DNA from: Pantoea vagans
GTDB lineage: Bacteria > Pseudomonadota > Gammaproteobacteria > Enterobacterales > Enterobacteriaceae
Length of the DNA stretch: 64,000 nt
Assembly (NCBI RefSeq): GCF_004792415.1
Contig: NZ_CP038853.1
Coordinates: forward strand, 3,286,001-3,350,000
Direction of reading: 5' to 3'
The notes under the pieces: generated by a model
Seen by the model: the letters and a program-made list of their open reading frames with translations, nothing else
What the model was told of the DNA's origin: nothing
Databases searched by the model: none
Position numbers and translations under genes: made by a program
In this document: positions 1 through 10,156 of the stretch, in pieces
Layout: the number at the start of each line of letters is the position of its first letter
How positions within the stretch are numbered: position 1 is the stretch's first letter

Positions 1-16
1 GTTTCTGCTTCTGCAA

Positions 17-1030
17 TTAAACCGCTTTGGTTGTCATCGGCTTCGATGACTTTTTCATCGTAAAGAGGAAATTAAACCAGCCGCGTTTTCTCATCAGACA
101 TATTGTCAATGGCAGCGCCAGCGCCACCAGAAACGCCGAAATGAATTTCAGGTCATTCACCCAGGCTGACGGACTTTCAAACTTCACAATCTTACTGAAG
201 AACTGAATCGCCAGATAATGCGACAGGTAGAAGACGATAGAATTGACGCCAATGTAGTAGACCAGCTCAGATTTCAGCTTCAGCGCAATCCAGACAAAGA
301 ATGGCACCGATAAAAGTGCAAGCGGTGATAATAACGCCTGGGAATGACGCTCCAGAATAAAGATATTCAGGCAGGAGAGCAGCACAAAACTGATCGCTGA
401 GATTAACAGCGTCGGGCCATGCTGTACTTTCTCTGCGATATCCACCTGCTTACGTACCACGTAATCGCCCAGGTAGAAAAAGACAAACAGATAAAGCGAT
501 TTGTTGATGTGCGTATTGTCGAAGCTGGCAAATACGCCATCCGGATCGATGGCCGGCAGCGCCCAGCTCAGCGCCATACAGATAGCAAACACCAGCAGGA
601 ATGGCAGGTGGCGGGCAAAGATAATCACTATAAAGAAGATAAATAGCGAGTGCAGGAACCAGGTCATATCCCCGCCGCCGGTCAGGTGCGAAAGAATAAT
701 ATTCATCGGTGACTGCGGCGTATTTGCCATCGAGCTGAACAGGATCTTTAACCCGCCATAGACCGCCACCCAGACCACAAACGGATAGAGAATACTGCGT
801 ACTTTGTTATTAAAAAAAGGACCCAGGCCTTTTCTTAATCCGGCATCGACAAACAGACCCGAAACAAAGAACATCAGCCCCAGTCTTACCGGTGCCAGCA
901 TCTCATTTAACAGGCTGCTGAAGGCGGTAAAATGTCCGGCATTATTATGTACGGCAATAGTGCTATGCAAAAAAATAATTGCGAGAATACTCAATCCCCG
1001 CAGATTATCGATCCACGTTATACGATTCAT
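17..1030 (-). CDS. Membrane acyltransferase, acyltransferase-3 family
   Basis: This 337-residue integral membrane protein has about ten hydrophobic segments. The N-terminus WIDNLRGLSILAIIFLHS carries the family's Asp-Asn-Leu-Arg motif near residues 8-11 and a membrane His near 22. Members of this family O-acylate sugars of exopolysaccharide, lipopolysaccharide or osmoregulated glucans at the inner membrane. The actual substrate cannot be read from the sequence. The ATG at 1028-1030 follows an AGGAAAAG ribosome site. The gene stands alone beyond yadH, where E. coli has yadI/yadE/panD, and the DNA upstream is strikingly AT-rich, which suggests an accessory gene. The family call is firm; the role is unknown. 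Confidence 0.8.
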   Translation of the reverse strand: MNRITWIDNLRGLSILAIIFLHSTIAVHNNAGHFTAFSSLLNEMLAPVRLGLMFFVSGLFVDAGLRKGLGPFFNNKVRSILYPFVVWVAVYGGLKILFSSMANTPQSPMNIILSHLTGGGDMTWFLHSLFIFFIVIIFARHLPFLLVFAICMALSWALPAIDPDGVFASFDNTHINKSLYLFVFFYLGDYVVRKQVDIAEKVQHGPTLLISAISFVLLSCLNIFILERHSQALLSPLALLSVPFFVWIALKLKSELVYYIGVNSIVFYLSHYLAIQFFSKIVKFESPSAWVNDLKFISAFLVALALPLTICLMRKRGWFNFLFTMKKSSKPMTTKAV

Positions 1031-1192
1031 CTTTTCCTGCCTTTGATTAAAAACTGGCCCTGTTTAAGATGCCATTTTGCTTATTAAGAAGACTCTTAAC
1101 CCACTCGTTCATCCCTGAGCAGAGGAATAACTTTATTCCGGCGGTATTTTGATAATTCATAATCAAATAAACAACAGCCAGCCTTTAAGCCT

Positions 1193-1222
1193 ATTCTTAA
1201 AAAATATTTAACAGTTAAGAAT
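1193..1222. repeat. AT-rich inverted repeat upstream of acyltransferase
   Basis: ATTCTTAA (1193-1200) and TTAAGAAT (1215-1222) form a perfect 8-base inverted repeat with a 14-base spacer. It lies about 165 bases upstream of the acyltransferase start in very AT-rich DNA. It may be a regulator site or a chance feature of the base composition. Confidence 0.35.
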
Positions 1223-1401
1223 CATTAAGATAGCGAAAGATGACTGATTATTATCAGATAATACTTAGGGTTACTTTTTGTGAAAAAGGATGAAAGCGAG
1301 GCCGTGAGCGGCTTCAGAGTCAGAAAAGAAATCACCAAGCAGGTTTTAACGTCGTTTTTAAGGCCAGGGAGAACCGTAGTTCGGGTTGTTTTTCACTCAC
1401 C

Positions 1402-1434
1402 AAAAAAAAAGCCACGCCCTTATTGCAGCGTGGC
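1402..1434 (-). terminator. Rho-independent terminator of yadGH
   Basis: Read on the minus strand, a GCCACGC/GCGTGGC stem (1411-1417 with 1428-1434) with a 10-base loop is followed by nine T residues (1402-1410). It lies about 20 bases past the yadH stop codon. Confidence 0.9.
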
Positions 1435-1454
1435 CCTTACCATTCAACGTATTG

Positions 1455-2225
1455 TCAGGTGCGCAGTCCGCGTCCGCGCTGAATCAGCGCATAGACCAGC
1501 CAGTAGAACACCAGAATAAAGGCCACCAGTACCGAGAGCGTAAAGACCAGCGGCACATCATTAATACCCAGGAAGCCATAACGGAATCCGCTAATCATAT
1601 AAACGATTGGATTCAGTTTAGAGACAGCCTGCCAGATCGGCGGCAGCAGACTCAGCGAATAGAATACGCCGCCCAGATAGGTCAGTGGCGTCAGCACAAA
1701 GGTCGGGATCAGGCTGATATCGTCAAAGGTGCGCGCAAAGACGGCGTTGAGCAGACCGGCCAGTGAAAACAGAATCGCGGTCAGCAGCAGCGTAATTGCC
1801 ACCATCGACCAGGAGTGCACGTGGAACGGCACAAAGAACAGCGAGATGGCCGTCACCAGAATGCCGACGCAGACGCCACGCGCCACACCGCCGCCTACAT
1901 AACCGGCAATGATAATGTGGGTCGGCACAGGTGCAACGAGCAGCTCTTCAATGTTGCGCTGGAACTTGGCACTGAAGAACGATGATGCCACGTTGGCATA
2001 GGCGTTGGTGATCACCGCCATCATGATCAATCCCGGCACAATAAACTGCATATAGCTGAAGCCGTGCATCTCACCAATGCGCGACCCGATCAGGTTACCA
2101 AAGATGATGAAATAGAGCGTCATGGTGATGACCGGCGGCACCAGCGTCTGGATCCAGATACGGGCGAAACGGTTAACCTCTTTGGCCCAGATGCTTTTCA
2201 GCGCCACCCAGTACAAATGTGTCAT
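1455..2225 (-). CDS. yadH: ABC-2 type transporter permease YadH
   Basis: This 256-residue inner-membrane protein has six hydrophobic segments and matches the E. coli YadH pattern, starting [20 protein letters not shown]. It is the membrane half of an ABC-2 type exporter; YadG supplies the ATPase. The substrate is not established. The start overlaps the last four bases of yadG, so the two are translationally coupled, and a strong terminator follows. Length and position agree with the family. Confidence 0.93.
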   Translation of the reverse strand: MTHLYWVALKSIWAKEVNRFARIWIQTLVPPVITMTLYFIIFGNLIGSRIGEMHGFSYMQFIVPGLIMMAVITNAYANVASSFFSAKFQRNIEELLVAPVPTHIIIAGYVGGGVARGVCVGILVTAISLFFVPFHVHSWSMVAITLLLTAILFSLAGLLNAVFARTFDDISLIPTFVLTPLTYLGGVFYSLSLLPPIWQAVSKLNPIVYMISGFRYGFLGINDVPLVFTLSVLVAFILVFYWLVYALIQRGRGLRT

Positions 2226-3151
2226 GCTTTTGCTCCTGTTTTTCCCTGCGTCGTCAGGCCAACGAACAGCTCTTCCAGACGGTTGGCTTTATTGCGCATA
2301 CTCAGCACCTGCACACCCTGCGCACTCAGCTGGCTGAAGACGCTGTTGAGGCCCTGCTCACGCAGCACTTCCACTTCCAGCGTTGAGGTATCGGTCAGCC
2401 GGTACTGGAAGCCCTCCAGTTTCGGCAGCGGACTGCGCGGTGCCAGATCCAGGATAAAGGTTTCTGATTTGAGCTTGGACAGCAGTTCTTTCATAGAGGT
2501 GTTTTCCACCAGCTCACCGCTCTGGATGATGCCGATGTTACGGCACAGCATCTCGGCTTCTTCCAGATAGTGGGTGGTGAGAATGATGGTAGTGCCTTTA
2601 GCATTGAGATCTTTCAGGAACACCCACATTGAGCGACGCAGTTCGATATCCACGCCAGCCGTCGGCTCATCCAGAATCAGCAGTTTTGGTTCGTGCATCA
2701 GTGCTCGGGCGATCATCAGGCGGCGCTTCATCCCGCCGGAGAGCATGCGCGCACGTTCGCTGCGTTTGCCCCACAGGTCGAGCTGCTTCAGATATTTTTC
2801 TGCCCGCTCATTCGCTTCACGACGCTCAACGCCGTAGTAACCCGCCTGATTCACGACGATCTGCATCACCGTCTCAAACGGGTTGAAGTTAAACTCCTGC
2901 GGCACCAGGCCGAGCTGGCGCTTGGCATTCACCACATCTTTTTCTAAATCGTAGCCAAACACCCGCACGCTACCTTCGGATTTATTGACCAGCGAACTGA
3001 TAATCCCGATGGTGGTCGATTTACCGGCACCGTTTGGCCCCAGCAGTGCATAAAAGTCACCCGCTTCAACGTTAAGATCGATGCCCTTCAGCGCCTGCAC
3101 GCCGCCGGGATAGGTCTTGGTCAGCCGGGAAAGTTCCAGTGCATAAGTCAT
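2222..3151 (-). CDS. yadG: ABC transporter ATP-binding protein YadG
   Basis: This 309-residue ATPase is the partner of YadH. Visible motifs are the Walker [10 protein letters not shown] near residue 40, the ABC signature LSGGMKRR near 137, and the Walker B stretch LLILDEP followed by the H-loop [10 protein letters not shown] place the start at the ATG complementary to 3149-3151 ([17 protein letters not shown]). A longer frame reaching 3214 would add 21 residues unlike the family and run further into the region shared with the divergent can gene. Both genes lie in the order seen in E. coli. Confidence 0.93.
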   Translation of the reverse strand: MTYALELSRLTKTYPGGVQALKGIDLNVEAGDFYALLGPNGAGKSTTIGIISSLVNKSEGSVRVFGYDLEKDVVNAKRQLGLVPQEFNFNPFETVMQIVVNQAGYYGVERREANERAEKYLKQLDLWGKRSERARMLSGGMKRRLMIARALMHEPKLLILDEPTAGVDIELRRSMWVFLKDLNAKGTTIILTTHYLEEAEMLCRNIGIIQSGELVENTSMKELLSKLKSETFILDLAPRSPLPKLEGFQYRLTDTSTLEVEVLREQGLNSVFSQLSAQGVQVLSMRNKANRLEELFVGLTTQGKTGAKA

Positions 3152-3259
3152 TCTGCATCCATACCCTGTTTTGATGGCATTGCAATGCCGTTTAAATTTA
3201 TCAGGCCCTGGCATATAGTACGCGCGCGCACTTTGCGCAGTAACCGGTCGCTCAACGCC

Positions 3260-3916
3260 ATGACAGACATCAATACCCTGATCAGAAACAACCGCGAATG
3301 GTCAAAACTGCTGGTTGAAGAAGATCCCAGCTTTTTTGAGCGGCTCGCCCAGGCACAAAAACCGCGCTTCCTGTGGATTGGCTGTTCTGACAGCCGTGTC
3401 CCTGCCGAGCGCCTGACCGGACTGGAACCGGGCGAGCTCTTCGTTCACCGCAACGTTGCCAATCTGGTGATCCACACCGATCTGAACTGTCTGTCCGTGG
3501 TGCAGTACGCTATCGAAGTGCTGGAAGTGGAACACGTTATCGTATGCGGCCACTACGGCTGCGGCGGCGTGCAGGCGGCGATGGATAACCCGGAGCTGGG
3601 GTTAATCGACAACTGGCTGCTGCACATCCGCGACCTCTGGTACAAGCATAGCGTGTTGCTGGGGGAACTCCCGCCGGATAAGCGTCTGGACAAACTGTGC
3701 GAAATCAACGTTATTGAACAGGTCTATAACCTGGGGCACTCGACCGTTCTGCAATCTGCCTGGAAACGTGGCAAGGATGTCTCCCTGCACGGCTGGGTTT
3801 ACGGCATTCAGGATGGCTGCCTGCGTAACCTGGATGTCACGGCAAACAGCCGGGAGATCCTTGAACAGCGCTATCGTCACGGCATTGCTAATCTGCAGAT
3901 GAACGGCGAGGCCTGA
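3260..3916 (+). CDS. can: Beta-class carbonic anhydrase
   Basis: Can interconverts CO2 and bicarbonate in the cytoplasm, supplying bicarbonate for carboxylations. From the ATG at 3260 the protein is 218 residues and shows the beta-class zinc ligands Cys42, His98 and Cys101 with the Asp44-Arg46 dyad (CSDSR and HYGCGG). The upstream in-frame ATG at 3185 would add 25 unrelated residues inside the intergenic region, so I reject it. The gene is divergent from yadG and convergent with hpt, as in E. coli. Confidence 0.95.
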   Translation: MTDINTLIRNNREWSKLLVEEDPSFFERLAQAQKPRFLWIGCSDSRVPAERLTGLEPGELFVHRNVANLVIHTDLNCLSVVQYAIEVLEVEHVIVCGHYGCGGVQAAMDNPELGLIDNWLLHIRDLWYKHSVLLGELPPDKRLDKLCEINVIEQVYNLGHSTVLQSAWKRGKDVSLHGWVYGIQDGCLRNLDVTANSREILEQRYRHGIANLQMNGEA

Positions 3917-3943
3917 GCCGATCGCGGCGTAAAGCGCGACATA

Positions 3944-3969
3944 GCCTACACCAGGCATCGGGTGCAGGC
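3944..3969. terminator. Possible hairpin between can and hpt
   Basis: GCCTACACC (3944-3952) can pair with GGTGCAGGC (3961-3969) with one mismatch and an 8-base loop. It lies between two convergent genes, but no T-run follows on either strand. A weak or Rho-assisted terminator is possible. Confidence 0.3.
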
Positions 3970-3997
3970 CTTGGAAGAATGTGCGGTCAGAGCAGTA

Positions 3998-4534
3998 TCA
4001 GGATTCCAGCGGCACCACTTTGCCGATGTAAGGCAGATGGCGATAGTGCTGAGCGTAGTCGATACCAAAGCCCACCACGAACTCATCCGGAATGGCAAAG
4101 CCGACATACTCGACATTGACTTCAACTTCACGGCGCTCTGGCTTATCCAGCAGGGTACAGATCGCCAGTGATTTTGGCTGACGCAGCTGCAGAATCTCAC
4201 GCACTTTGCTCAGGGTGTTGCCGGAGTCGATGATATCTTCAACGATCAGCACATCCTTGCCACGAATGTCTTCATCCAGATCTTTCAGGATTTTCACATC
4301 ACGCGTGCTGGACATGCCGCTGCCGTAACTGGATGCCGTCATAAAGTCGACTTCATGCGGCACATCAATGGCGCGACAGAGATCAGCCATGAACATGAAT
4401 GAGCCGCGCAGCAGCCCCACCAGCACCATATCGCTGCCGCTGTCGCGGTAGTGCTCGTTAATCTCTTTGCCCAGTTCAGCGATGCGCGTGGCGATTGCCT
4501 CTTCAGGGATCATCACTTCAACAGTGTGTTTCAT
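3998..4534 (-). CDS. hpt: Hypoxanthine phosphoribosyltransferase
   Basis: Hpt converts hypoxanthine and PRPP to IMP in purine salvage. With the start at [20 protein letters not shown] (ATG complementary to 4532-4534) it has 178 residues, the same as the E. coli enzyme. The PRPP-binding loop [14 protein letters not shown] is intact near residues 95-110. A longer reading to 4615 has no family similarity. In E. coli hpt is followed upstream by divergent gcd; here a PLP enzyme takes that place. Confidence 0.95.
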   Translation of the reverse strand: MKHTVEVMIPEEAIATRIAELGKEINEHYRDSGSDMVLVGLLRGSFMFMADLCRAIDVPHEVDFMTASSYGSGMSSTRDVKILKDLDEDIRGKDVLIVEDIIDSGNTLSKVREILQLRQPKSLAICTLLDKPERREVEVNVEYVGFAIPDEFVVGFGIDYAQHYRHLPYIGKVVPLES

Positions 4535-4769
4535 TGCGTTCAGCCCGGTTACGTCAGAAAAGCCCCGAAGTCTATCACAGACGCAGCAGTGACGGCTGTG
4601 CGACCCTGTATGCAAACGATTACGTCGCGAAAATTATTCCCTGCTGCCGGCGGCTGACTGAAATGCGCATTACCTTAGAACATTCTGGCATTTACCAGCA
4701 TGATTCGCTGCGTGGTAGCCTTTATCCAACATATCGTTACCCTACTCGCGCCGCTGGCCGGAGATCACA

Positions 4770-6053
4770 ATGACTTCATCATCAAGTAAAAAGACGCATA
4801 TCGGCGACAGGCCGCTGCACCCCGAAACCCAGATGCTGAACTATGGCTATGATCCCCGCCTTTCTGAAGGTGCGGTGAAGCCGCCGGTGTTTCTGACTTC
4901 AACCTTTGTTTTTAACAGCGCCGAAGAGGGACGGGACTTCTTTGATTATGTCTCAGGTCGTCGTGAGCCGCCGGAAGGTAAATCGGGTGGGCTGGTCTAC
5001 TCCCGCTTTAACCATCCTAACAGCGAAATTGTTGAAGACCGGCTGGCGGTTTATGAGCAGGCGGAGAGCTGTTCGCTCTTCTCTTCCGGCATGGCCGCCA
5101 TCTCTACGGCCCTGCTGACGTTTGCCCGCCCGGGCGAGGTGATCCTGCACTCCCAGCCGCTGTATGGCGGCACTGAAACGCTGCTCAGCAAAACGCTGCA
5201 CAATCTGGATATTAAAGCGGTTGGTTTCAGCGACGGGAATGATGAAGTCAAAGTGCGTGAAGCCGCACAGCAGGCGATGGCTCAGGGCCGGGTGGCGGTG
5301 ATCCTGATTGAAACACCCGCAAATCCCACCAACAGCCTTGTCAATATCCGCCTGATGGCGCGCATCGCCGATGAGATTGACCAGCAGCAGGGTTCACGAC
5401 CGATTATCGCCTGTGATAACACCCTGCTCGGCCCGCTGTTCCAGCAGCCACTGACGCTGGGCGCGGATCTGTCGCTCTACTCGCTGACCAAATATGTGGG
5501 CGGTCACTCTGACCTGATTGCGGGCGCGGCGATGGGCAGTAAGGCGCTGATGGCGAAAGTCCGCGCCCTGCGCAGCGCCATTGGCACGCAGCTGGACCCG
5601 CACTCAAGCTGGATGCTCAGCCGCTCGCTGGAAACATTATCGTTGCGGATGGAGAAAGCCTTTCACAATGCCGAAGCGGTCGCGGCGTTTCTGCGCGATC
5701 ACCCGAAAGTGGCGAAGCTGCACTGGCTGCCCTATCTGGATGCGGAGAGCGCCGAAGGGAAAACGTATCGCGAACAGTGCAGCGGCGCAGGTTCGACCTT
5801 CTCGTTTGATATCGTCGGCGATCAGCCCGCTGCGTTCCGTTTTCTCAATGCGCTGTCGCTGTTTAAACAGGCGGTGAGCCTGGGTGGCACCGAGTCGCTG
5901 GCCAGCCATCCTGGCAGCACCACCCACTCCGGCGTGCCGCAGGCGGTGCGTCAGCGTATAGGTATCACTGACGCCACGGTGCGGCTGTCGATTGGCATCG
6001 AGAGCGCCGGTGACCTGATTGAAGACATCAGGCTGGCGCTCGATCAGGCGTAA
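4770..6053 (+). CDS. Cys/Met metabolism PLP-dependent enzyme, cystathionine gamma-synthase-like
   Basis: This 427-residue fold-type I PLP enzyme belongs to the cystathionine gamma-synthase / methionine gamma-lyase family. Visible motifs are SSGMAA (105-110), YGGT (132-135), the cofactor Asp216 in ACDNT, and the Schiff-base Lys241 in [11 protein letters not shown]. It has a longer N-terminus and a Gly/Lys-rich insert near residues 64-73, unlike MetB proper. An atypical lyase is therefore as likely as a synthase. A GGAG ribosome site precedes the ATG. It stands alone between hpt and cueO, where E. coli K-12 carries gcd. The family is certain; the substrate is not. Confidence 0.85.
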   Translation: MTSSSSKKTHIGDRPLHPETQMLNYGYDPRLSEGAVKPPVFLTSTFVFNSAEEGRDFFDYVSGRREPPEGKSGGLVYSRFNHPNSEIVEDRLAVYEQAESCSLFSSGMAAISTALLTFARPGEVILHSQPLYGGTETLLSKTLHNLDIKAVGFSDGNDEVKVREAAQQAMAQGRVAVILIETPANPTNSLVNIRLMARIADEIDQQQGSRPIIACDNTLLGPLFQQPLTLGADLSLYSLTKYVGGHSDLIAGAAMGSKALMAKVRALRSAIGTQLDPHSSWMLSRSLETLSLRMEKAFHNAEAVAAFLRDHPKVAKLHWLPYLDAESAEGKTYREQCSGAGSTFSFDIVGDQPAAFRFLNALSLFKQAVSLGGTESLASHPGSTTHSGVPQAVRQRIGITDATVRLSIGIESAGDLIEDIRLALDQA

Positions 6054-7649
6054 TCAGCTCACAGTAAAGCCCAGCATCATGCCGGTGTCTTCATGCTCCA
6101 GCAGATGACAGTGGGCCATGTAAGCGTGTTCGGCGGCGGCGACATAGTTGAAGCGCACCAGCACTTCACTGCGCCAGCCGTCGACATTCACCATATCTTT
6201 CCAGCCCTGCCGATGCGGGGCGGGCGGTTTGCCGTTCTCGGAGAGAATACGGAACTGGGTGCCGTGAATGTGGAACGGATGCAGCATGGCGTCACCTTCC
6301 CCTGAAATCGTCCACTTCTCATAATCACCCAGCTTCACCGCAAATGACGGCTTCGTCATATCAAAGGCCTGGCCGTTAATCTTATTGCCGTTACGGAAAT
6401 CGTAACCTGCGGGCTGCGCCATGCCGTGCATGCTGTGATCCATCCCTTCCATGTTTTCCATTGGCGGCATCGGCTCGTCAGCCGTTTTCTCCGGCATCGA
6501 ATGATGACCGCCCTTGCCCATCGCTTTCTCGCCGTAGCGCTGCATCAATGCCTGCATTCCCTGCTGGTCCAGCTGCGGGTCCATCATCAGCTGCAGCCAG
6601 CGAGTCGTCAGCCCGTCGGTGGCGGGTAGCGCAGGCAGCGTTGCCAGCTTATCCGGCAGTGTGGCGCTGGCCATCACTCGCAGCGGCAGGATCTGTACCA
6701 GCGGCAGCGGCTGATCAAACGGCGGCAGCGTCATGCCCATCTGATCCGTCGGCAGAGTCACCAGATCAAACGCTTTACCGTCAGAAGTATCGATCATCAC
6801 CTCAAAACGCTCGCCCGGCAGGATCGGCAGTGCGTCGAGCTTCACCGGCTCAGCCAGCAGGCCACCATCGCTGGCGATCACATAAAGAGGACGTTTATCA
6901 CTGGCGGCAACGTGCAGCGAACGGGCATTACAGCCGTTCAGCATACGCAGACGCAGCCAGCCACGCGGCACCGCATGCTGCGGATACTGCACGCCGTTGG
7001 TCAGCATCATGTCGCCAAACCAGCCCACGGCCGCACGCATCACGTCGAGCTGATAATCGATAAGGCGCCCATCTTTGGTCAGCTGCTTATCCTGGAAAAT
7101 CAGTGGCACATCATCCACGCCCCACTGCGTGGGCAGGCGCAGCGTGCCGCTCTCCTTGTCTTCCAGCAGAATCAGTCCCGCGAGTCCCTGTGCGACCTGA
7201 TGCCCGGTTTTGCCATGCAAATGCGGATGATACCAGCAGGTTGCAGCGGGCTGGTCAGGGGTAAAAGAGACCTGACGCGAAGCGCCAGGCGCAATCACGG
7301 CCTGCGGACCGCCATCTACCGCGCCGGGGATTTCCAGCCCGTGCCAGTGCAGGGTAGTCGCTTCGCTGAGCCGGTTATGGATATTCACCGTCACCGGTTT
7401 GCCACTCTGCAACTTCAGCACCGGTCCCAGCAGGCTGCCGTTATAGCCCCAGGTCGGCACCGCTTTGCCGTTCCACTGCGTAGTGCCCTGCATCGCGGTA
7501 AGGCTGTAGCTGCCCCTGGCATCCGCTTCCAGCAGTGACGGAATCGGCAGCAGCGGACGGGTGGCTGCCATCAGCGAACGGCTCCAGAGCGGCAGGGCTC
7601 CGGCTGCACTTAGTGCGGCGGTGAGTTTCAGGAAGTGGCGACGTTGCAT
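6054..7649 (-). CDS. cueO: Multicopper oxidase CueO
   Basis: CueO oxidises Cu(I) in the periplasm and protects against copper. The 531-residue protein starts at [20 protein letters not shown], a twin-arginine export signal. The copper ligands are all present: [22 protein letters not shown] and [15 protein letters not shown] methionine- and histidine-rich segment (roughly residues 385-425, with HHSMPEK and [11 protein letters not shown]) matches the regulatory copper-binding insert. The start ten codons further upstream lacks family support. A MerR-type CueR promoter lies directly upstream. Confidence 0.96.
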   Translation of the reverse strand: MQRRHFLKLTAALSAAGALPLWSRSLMAATRPLLPIPSLLEADARGSYSLTAMQGTTQWNGKAVPTWGYNGSLLGPVLKLQSGKPVTVNIHNRLSEATTLHWHGLEIPGAVDGGPQAVIAPGASRQVSFTPDQPAATCWYHPHLHGKTGHQVAQGLAGLILLEDKESGTLRLPTQWGVDDVPLIFQDKQLTKDGRLIDYQLDVMRAAVGWFGDMMLTNGVQYPQHAVPRGWLRLRMLNGCNARSLHVAASDKRPLYVIASDGGLLAEPVKLDALPILPGERFEVMIDTSDGKAFDLVTLPTDQMGMTLPPFDQPLPLVQILPLRVMASATLPDKLATLPALPATDGLTTRWLQLMMDPQLDQQGMQALMQRYGEKAMGKGGHHSMPEKTADEPMPPMENMEGMDHSMHGMAQPAGYDFRNGNKINGQAFDMTKPSFAVKLGDYEKWTISGEGDAMLHPFHIHGTQFRILSENGKPPAPHRQGWKDMVNVDGWRSEVLVRFNYVAAAEHAYMAHCHLLEHEDTGMMLGFTVS

Positions 7650-7679
7650 GGTGATCATCCTTGTGGCATCAGAGCGCAC

Positions 7680-7710
7680 AGCCTAAACCCTGACCTTATG
7701 GGAAGGTCAA
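7680..7710 (-). promoter_or_regulatory. CueR-type copper-responsive promoter of cueO
   Basis: Reading leftward, TTGACC (7705-7710) is separated by exactly 19 bases from TAGGCT (7680-7685). The long spacer is the hallmark of promoters activated by MerR-family regulators. It contains the dyad TGACCTT-N5-AAGGTCA (7691-7709), which resembles known CueR operators. Transcription would start about 20 bases before the cueO ATG. Confidence 0.85.
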
Positions 7711-7830
7711 GTGTTAGCCGTGAGAATCTGATGAAAAAAGGCGGTACAGCGGCTCACAGCGCCAAATTAATCGAAAACCTGAGAATAACTGTGCTAACGT
7801 CATTAGCAATATCCATTGAAGAGAACGACT

Positions 7831-8178
7831 ATGAAGCAAAGTATCAGGATCCTGCTGCTGACGGGACTCCTTGGCTTCTCCTCCACCAGTTTTGCCCTGA
7901 GCGAATCCGAAGCGGAAGATCTGGCCGATCTTACGGCGGTTTTTGTCTATCTGAAAAATGATTGTGGCTATCAGGATTTACCGGACGCACAGATTCGCAA
8001 AGCGCTGGTCTTTTTTGCTCAGCAGAACCGCTGGGATTTAAGCAACTACAGCAACTACAACATGAAAGCGCTGGGTGAAGACAGCTATCGCGATCTCAGC
8101 GGCATCGCCATCACCAACGACAAAAAGTGCAAGTCACTGGCCCGCGATTCACTGAGCCTGCTGGCCTACGTCAGGTAA
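7831..8178 (+). CDS. yacC: YacC family secreted protein (pilotin-like)
   Basis: This 115-residue protein has the same length as E. coli YacC and nearly the same C-terminal half (MKALGEDSYRDLSGI, ARDSLSLLAYV). An N-terminal signal sequence (MKQSIRILLLTGLLGFSSTSFA) predicts export, and two cysteines in the mature part could form a disulfide. YacC resembles the pilotins that guide secretins, but its function in this context is not established. I chose the ATG at 7831 because GAAGAG sits at the right distance. The order cueO, yacC, speE, speD is as in E. coli. Confidence 0.9.
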   Translation: MKQSIRILLLTGLLGFSSTSFALSESEAEDLADLTAVFVYLKNDCGYQDLPDAQIRKALVFFAQQNRWDLSNYSNYNMKALGEDSYRDLSGIAITNDKKCKSLARDSLSLLAYVR

Positions 8179-8204
8179 TTACCCTGCCCTCTGCTGCCGG
8201 ACAT

Positions 8205-8224
8205 TGACCGTGCAACCACGGTCA
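8205..8224. terminator. Hairpin between yacC and speE
   Basis: TGACCGTG (8205-8212), loop CAAC, and CACGGTCA (8217-8224) form a perfect 8-base stem just after yacC and 56 bases before speE. No T-run follows. It could partly end yacC transcription or shape the speE leader. Confidence 0.4.
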
Positions 8225-8280
8225 GTGTTAGCTATCATGTGCCGCCCATCTTCATGGCGATGTCATCAGAGGAGAGCACC

Positions 8281-9144
8281 ATGGCCCACAATGAAACGTG
8301 GTATGAAACCCTTCATGCCGGTTTTGGCCAGTATTTCACGGTAGATAAAGAGCTGTACCGTGAAAAGACTGCGCATCAGGATTTAATCATTTTCGAAAAT
8401 GCCGCGATGGGCCGCGTAATGGCGCTGGACGGCGTGGTGCAGACCACCGAACGCGACGAATTTATCTATCATGAAATGATGACCCACGTTCCGCTGCTGG
8501 CGCACGGCGCGGCGAAGAGCGTCCTGATCATCGGCGGTGGCGACGGCGCCATGCTGCGTGAAGTGTCACGTCATCCGGAAATCGAAAAGATTACCATGGT
8601 GGAAATTGATGCAGGCGTGGTGACCTTTTGTCGCCAGTATCTGCCGAACCACAGCGCAGGCGCCTATGACGATCCGCGCTTTACGCTGGTGATCGATGAC
8701 GGGGTTAACTTCGTTAATCAGACGCAGGAAAGATTCGATGTCATCATCTCCGACTGCACCGATCCGATTGGTCCGGGCGAGAGTCTGTTTACCTCCGAAT
8801 TTTATGCCGGCTGCAAAGCGGCCCTTAATGAAAATGGCATCTTCGTGGCGCAGAATGGCGTCTGCTTCCTGCAGCAGGATGAGGCCGTAAACAGCCATCG
8901 CAAGCTGGGCCATTACTTTGCGGATGTCAGTTTCTATCAGGCAGCGATTCCGACCTATTACGGCGGCATCATGACCTTTGCCTGGGCGAGCGATAATCCG
9001 GCGCTGCGCCAGCTCGATACCGCCACCCTGCAGGCGCGTTTCGGGGCTGCTGGCCTGACCTGCCGTTACTACACACCAGCGATCCATACCGGCAGCTTTG
9101 CCCTGCCACAATATCTGTTAAATGCGCTATCAGCCGCGTGCTGA
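8281..9144 (+). CDS. speE: Spermidine synthase
   Basis: SpeE transfers an aminopropyl group from decarboxylated S-adenosylmethionine to putrescine. The protein is 287 residues from [19 protein letters not shown], and GAGGAG precedes the ATG at 8281. Characteristic motifs are the nucleotide-binding [18 protein letters not shown] near residues 80-97 and the catalytic Asp in [15 protein letters not shown] near 155-170. The next gene, speD, makes the aminopropyl donor and begins 28 bases downstream, so the two form an operon. Confidence 0.97.
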   Translation: MAHNETWYETLHAGFGQYFTVDKELYREKTAHQDLIIFENAAMGRVMALDGVVQTTERDEFIYHEMMTHVPLLAHGAAKSVLIIGGGDGAMLREVSRHPEIEKITMVEIDAGVVTFCRQYLPNHSAGAYDDPRFTLVIDDGVNFVNQTQERFDVIISDCTDPIGPGESLFTSEFYAGCKAALNENGIFVAQNGVCFLQQDEAVNSHRKLGHYFADVSFYQAAIPTYYGGIMTFAWASDNPALRQLDTATLQARFGAAGLTCRYYTPAIHTGSFALPQYLLNALSAAC

Positions 9145-9172
9145 CAGGGCATTTTTGAGGGGGTGAACAAAA

Positions 9173-9982
9173 TTGCAAAAGCTAAAACTACATGGCTTCA
9201 ACAACCTGACGAAAAGCCTGAGTTTTTGTATTTACGATATCTGCTATGCGAATACTGAAGCTGAACGCGATGGTTATATCGCCTACATTGATGAACAATA
9301 TAACGCCAACCGTCTGACGGAAATCCTGACCGAAACCTGCTCCATTATTGGGGCTAACGTGCTTAATATTGCGCGCCAGGATTATGAACCGCAGGGGGCC
9401 AGCGTCACGATTCTGGTCAGCGAAGAGCCGATCGATCCCAAAGATATCGATAACTCCGAGCATCCTGGCCCGCTGCCCAATTCGGTGGTGGCGCATCTGG
9501 ATAAAAGCCATATCTGCGTGCATACCTATCCGGAAAGCCATCCTGAAGGCGGGCTCTGCACCTTCCGCGCGGACATTGAAGTCTCAACCTGCGGCGTGAT
9601 CTCACCGCTCAAGGCGCTGAACTACCTGATCCACCAGCTGGAGTCAGACATCGTTACCGTCGATTACCGGGTGCGCGGTTTTACCCGTGACGTGAAAGGG
9701 ATGAAGCACTTTATCGATCACGAGATCAATTCGATTCAGAACTTCATGTCTGACGATATGAAAGCGATGTATGACATGGTGGATGTGAATGTCTATCAGG
9801 AGAACATCTTCCATACCAAGATGTTGCTGAAAGAGTTCGACCTGAAACACTACCTGTTTAACACCCGCCCGGAAGATCTCAGCCCGCAGGAGCACAAGCG
9901 TATTACTGACCTGCTGTGGAAAGAGATGCGTGAAATCTACTACGGCAGAAATATCCCCTCAGTGGGCCTGAAGACCCTCTGA
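9173..9982 (+). CDS. speD: S-adenosylmethionine decarboxylase proenzyme
   Basis: SpeD decarboxylates S-adenosylmethionine using a pyruvoyl cofactor made by self-cleavage. The protein has 269 residues and is nearly identical to the E. coli form over most of its length. The cleavage site is Lys111-Ser112 in [15 protein letters not shown]. The start is a TTG (9173-9175), preceded by GAGGGGGTG, giving [19 protein letters not shown]. coli speD is also annotated with TTG. The C-terminus is a few residues longer than in E. coli. In E. coli yacL follows; here a large insert begins. Confidence 0.96.
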   Translation: MQKLKLHGFNNLTKSLSFCIYDICYANTEAERDGYIAYIDEQYNANRLTEILTETCSIIGANVLNIARQDYEPQGASVTILVSEEPIDPKDIDNSEHPGPLPNSVVAHLDKSHICVHTYPESHPEGGLCTFRADIEVSTCGVISPLKALNYLIHQLESDIVTVDYRVRGFTRDVKGMKHFIDHEINSIQNFMSDDMKAMYDMVDVNVYQENIFHTKMLLKEFDLKHYLFNTRPEDLSPQEHKRITDLLWKEMREIYYGRNIPSVGLKTL

Positions 9983-10156
9983 TGATCCGGCGCGCAGCGT
10001 GACACCCCATAACCTGCGCGTCTCTTCCCGCTTATCCCTCCGACCTTTCATCACGGCAACCGCCGTAATTCCCTGATCGCCAGCAATAATTTGCCTGTCA
10101 GAGCGTGCTACTTTCAGCGCTGAACGCTTATTTCTCAACCACTACAGGCAAAAAAA

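Larger units (their letters stand above)
1031..1454. other. Intergenic gap between acyltransferase and yadH
   Basis: These 424 bases hold no convincing gene. Roughly 1040-1290 is strongly AT-rich and should contain the promoter of the acyltransferase, which is transcribed leftward. It includes an inverted repeat at 1193-1222. The right end holds the yadH terminator (1402-1434). A short GTG-initiated frame from 1280 runs through that terminator into yadH antisense and is not believable as a gene. Confidence 0.7.

Noticed and set aside
1280..1519. Small GTG-started frame in the gap beside yadH
   Set aside because: It runs through the yadGH terminator and into yadH antisense, and it has no family similarity.
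10030..10080. Short hairpin ACGGC-AACC-GCCGT between speD and the GH28 gene
   Set aside because: The stem is only five bases and no T-run follows, so a terminator cannot be supported.
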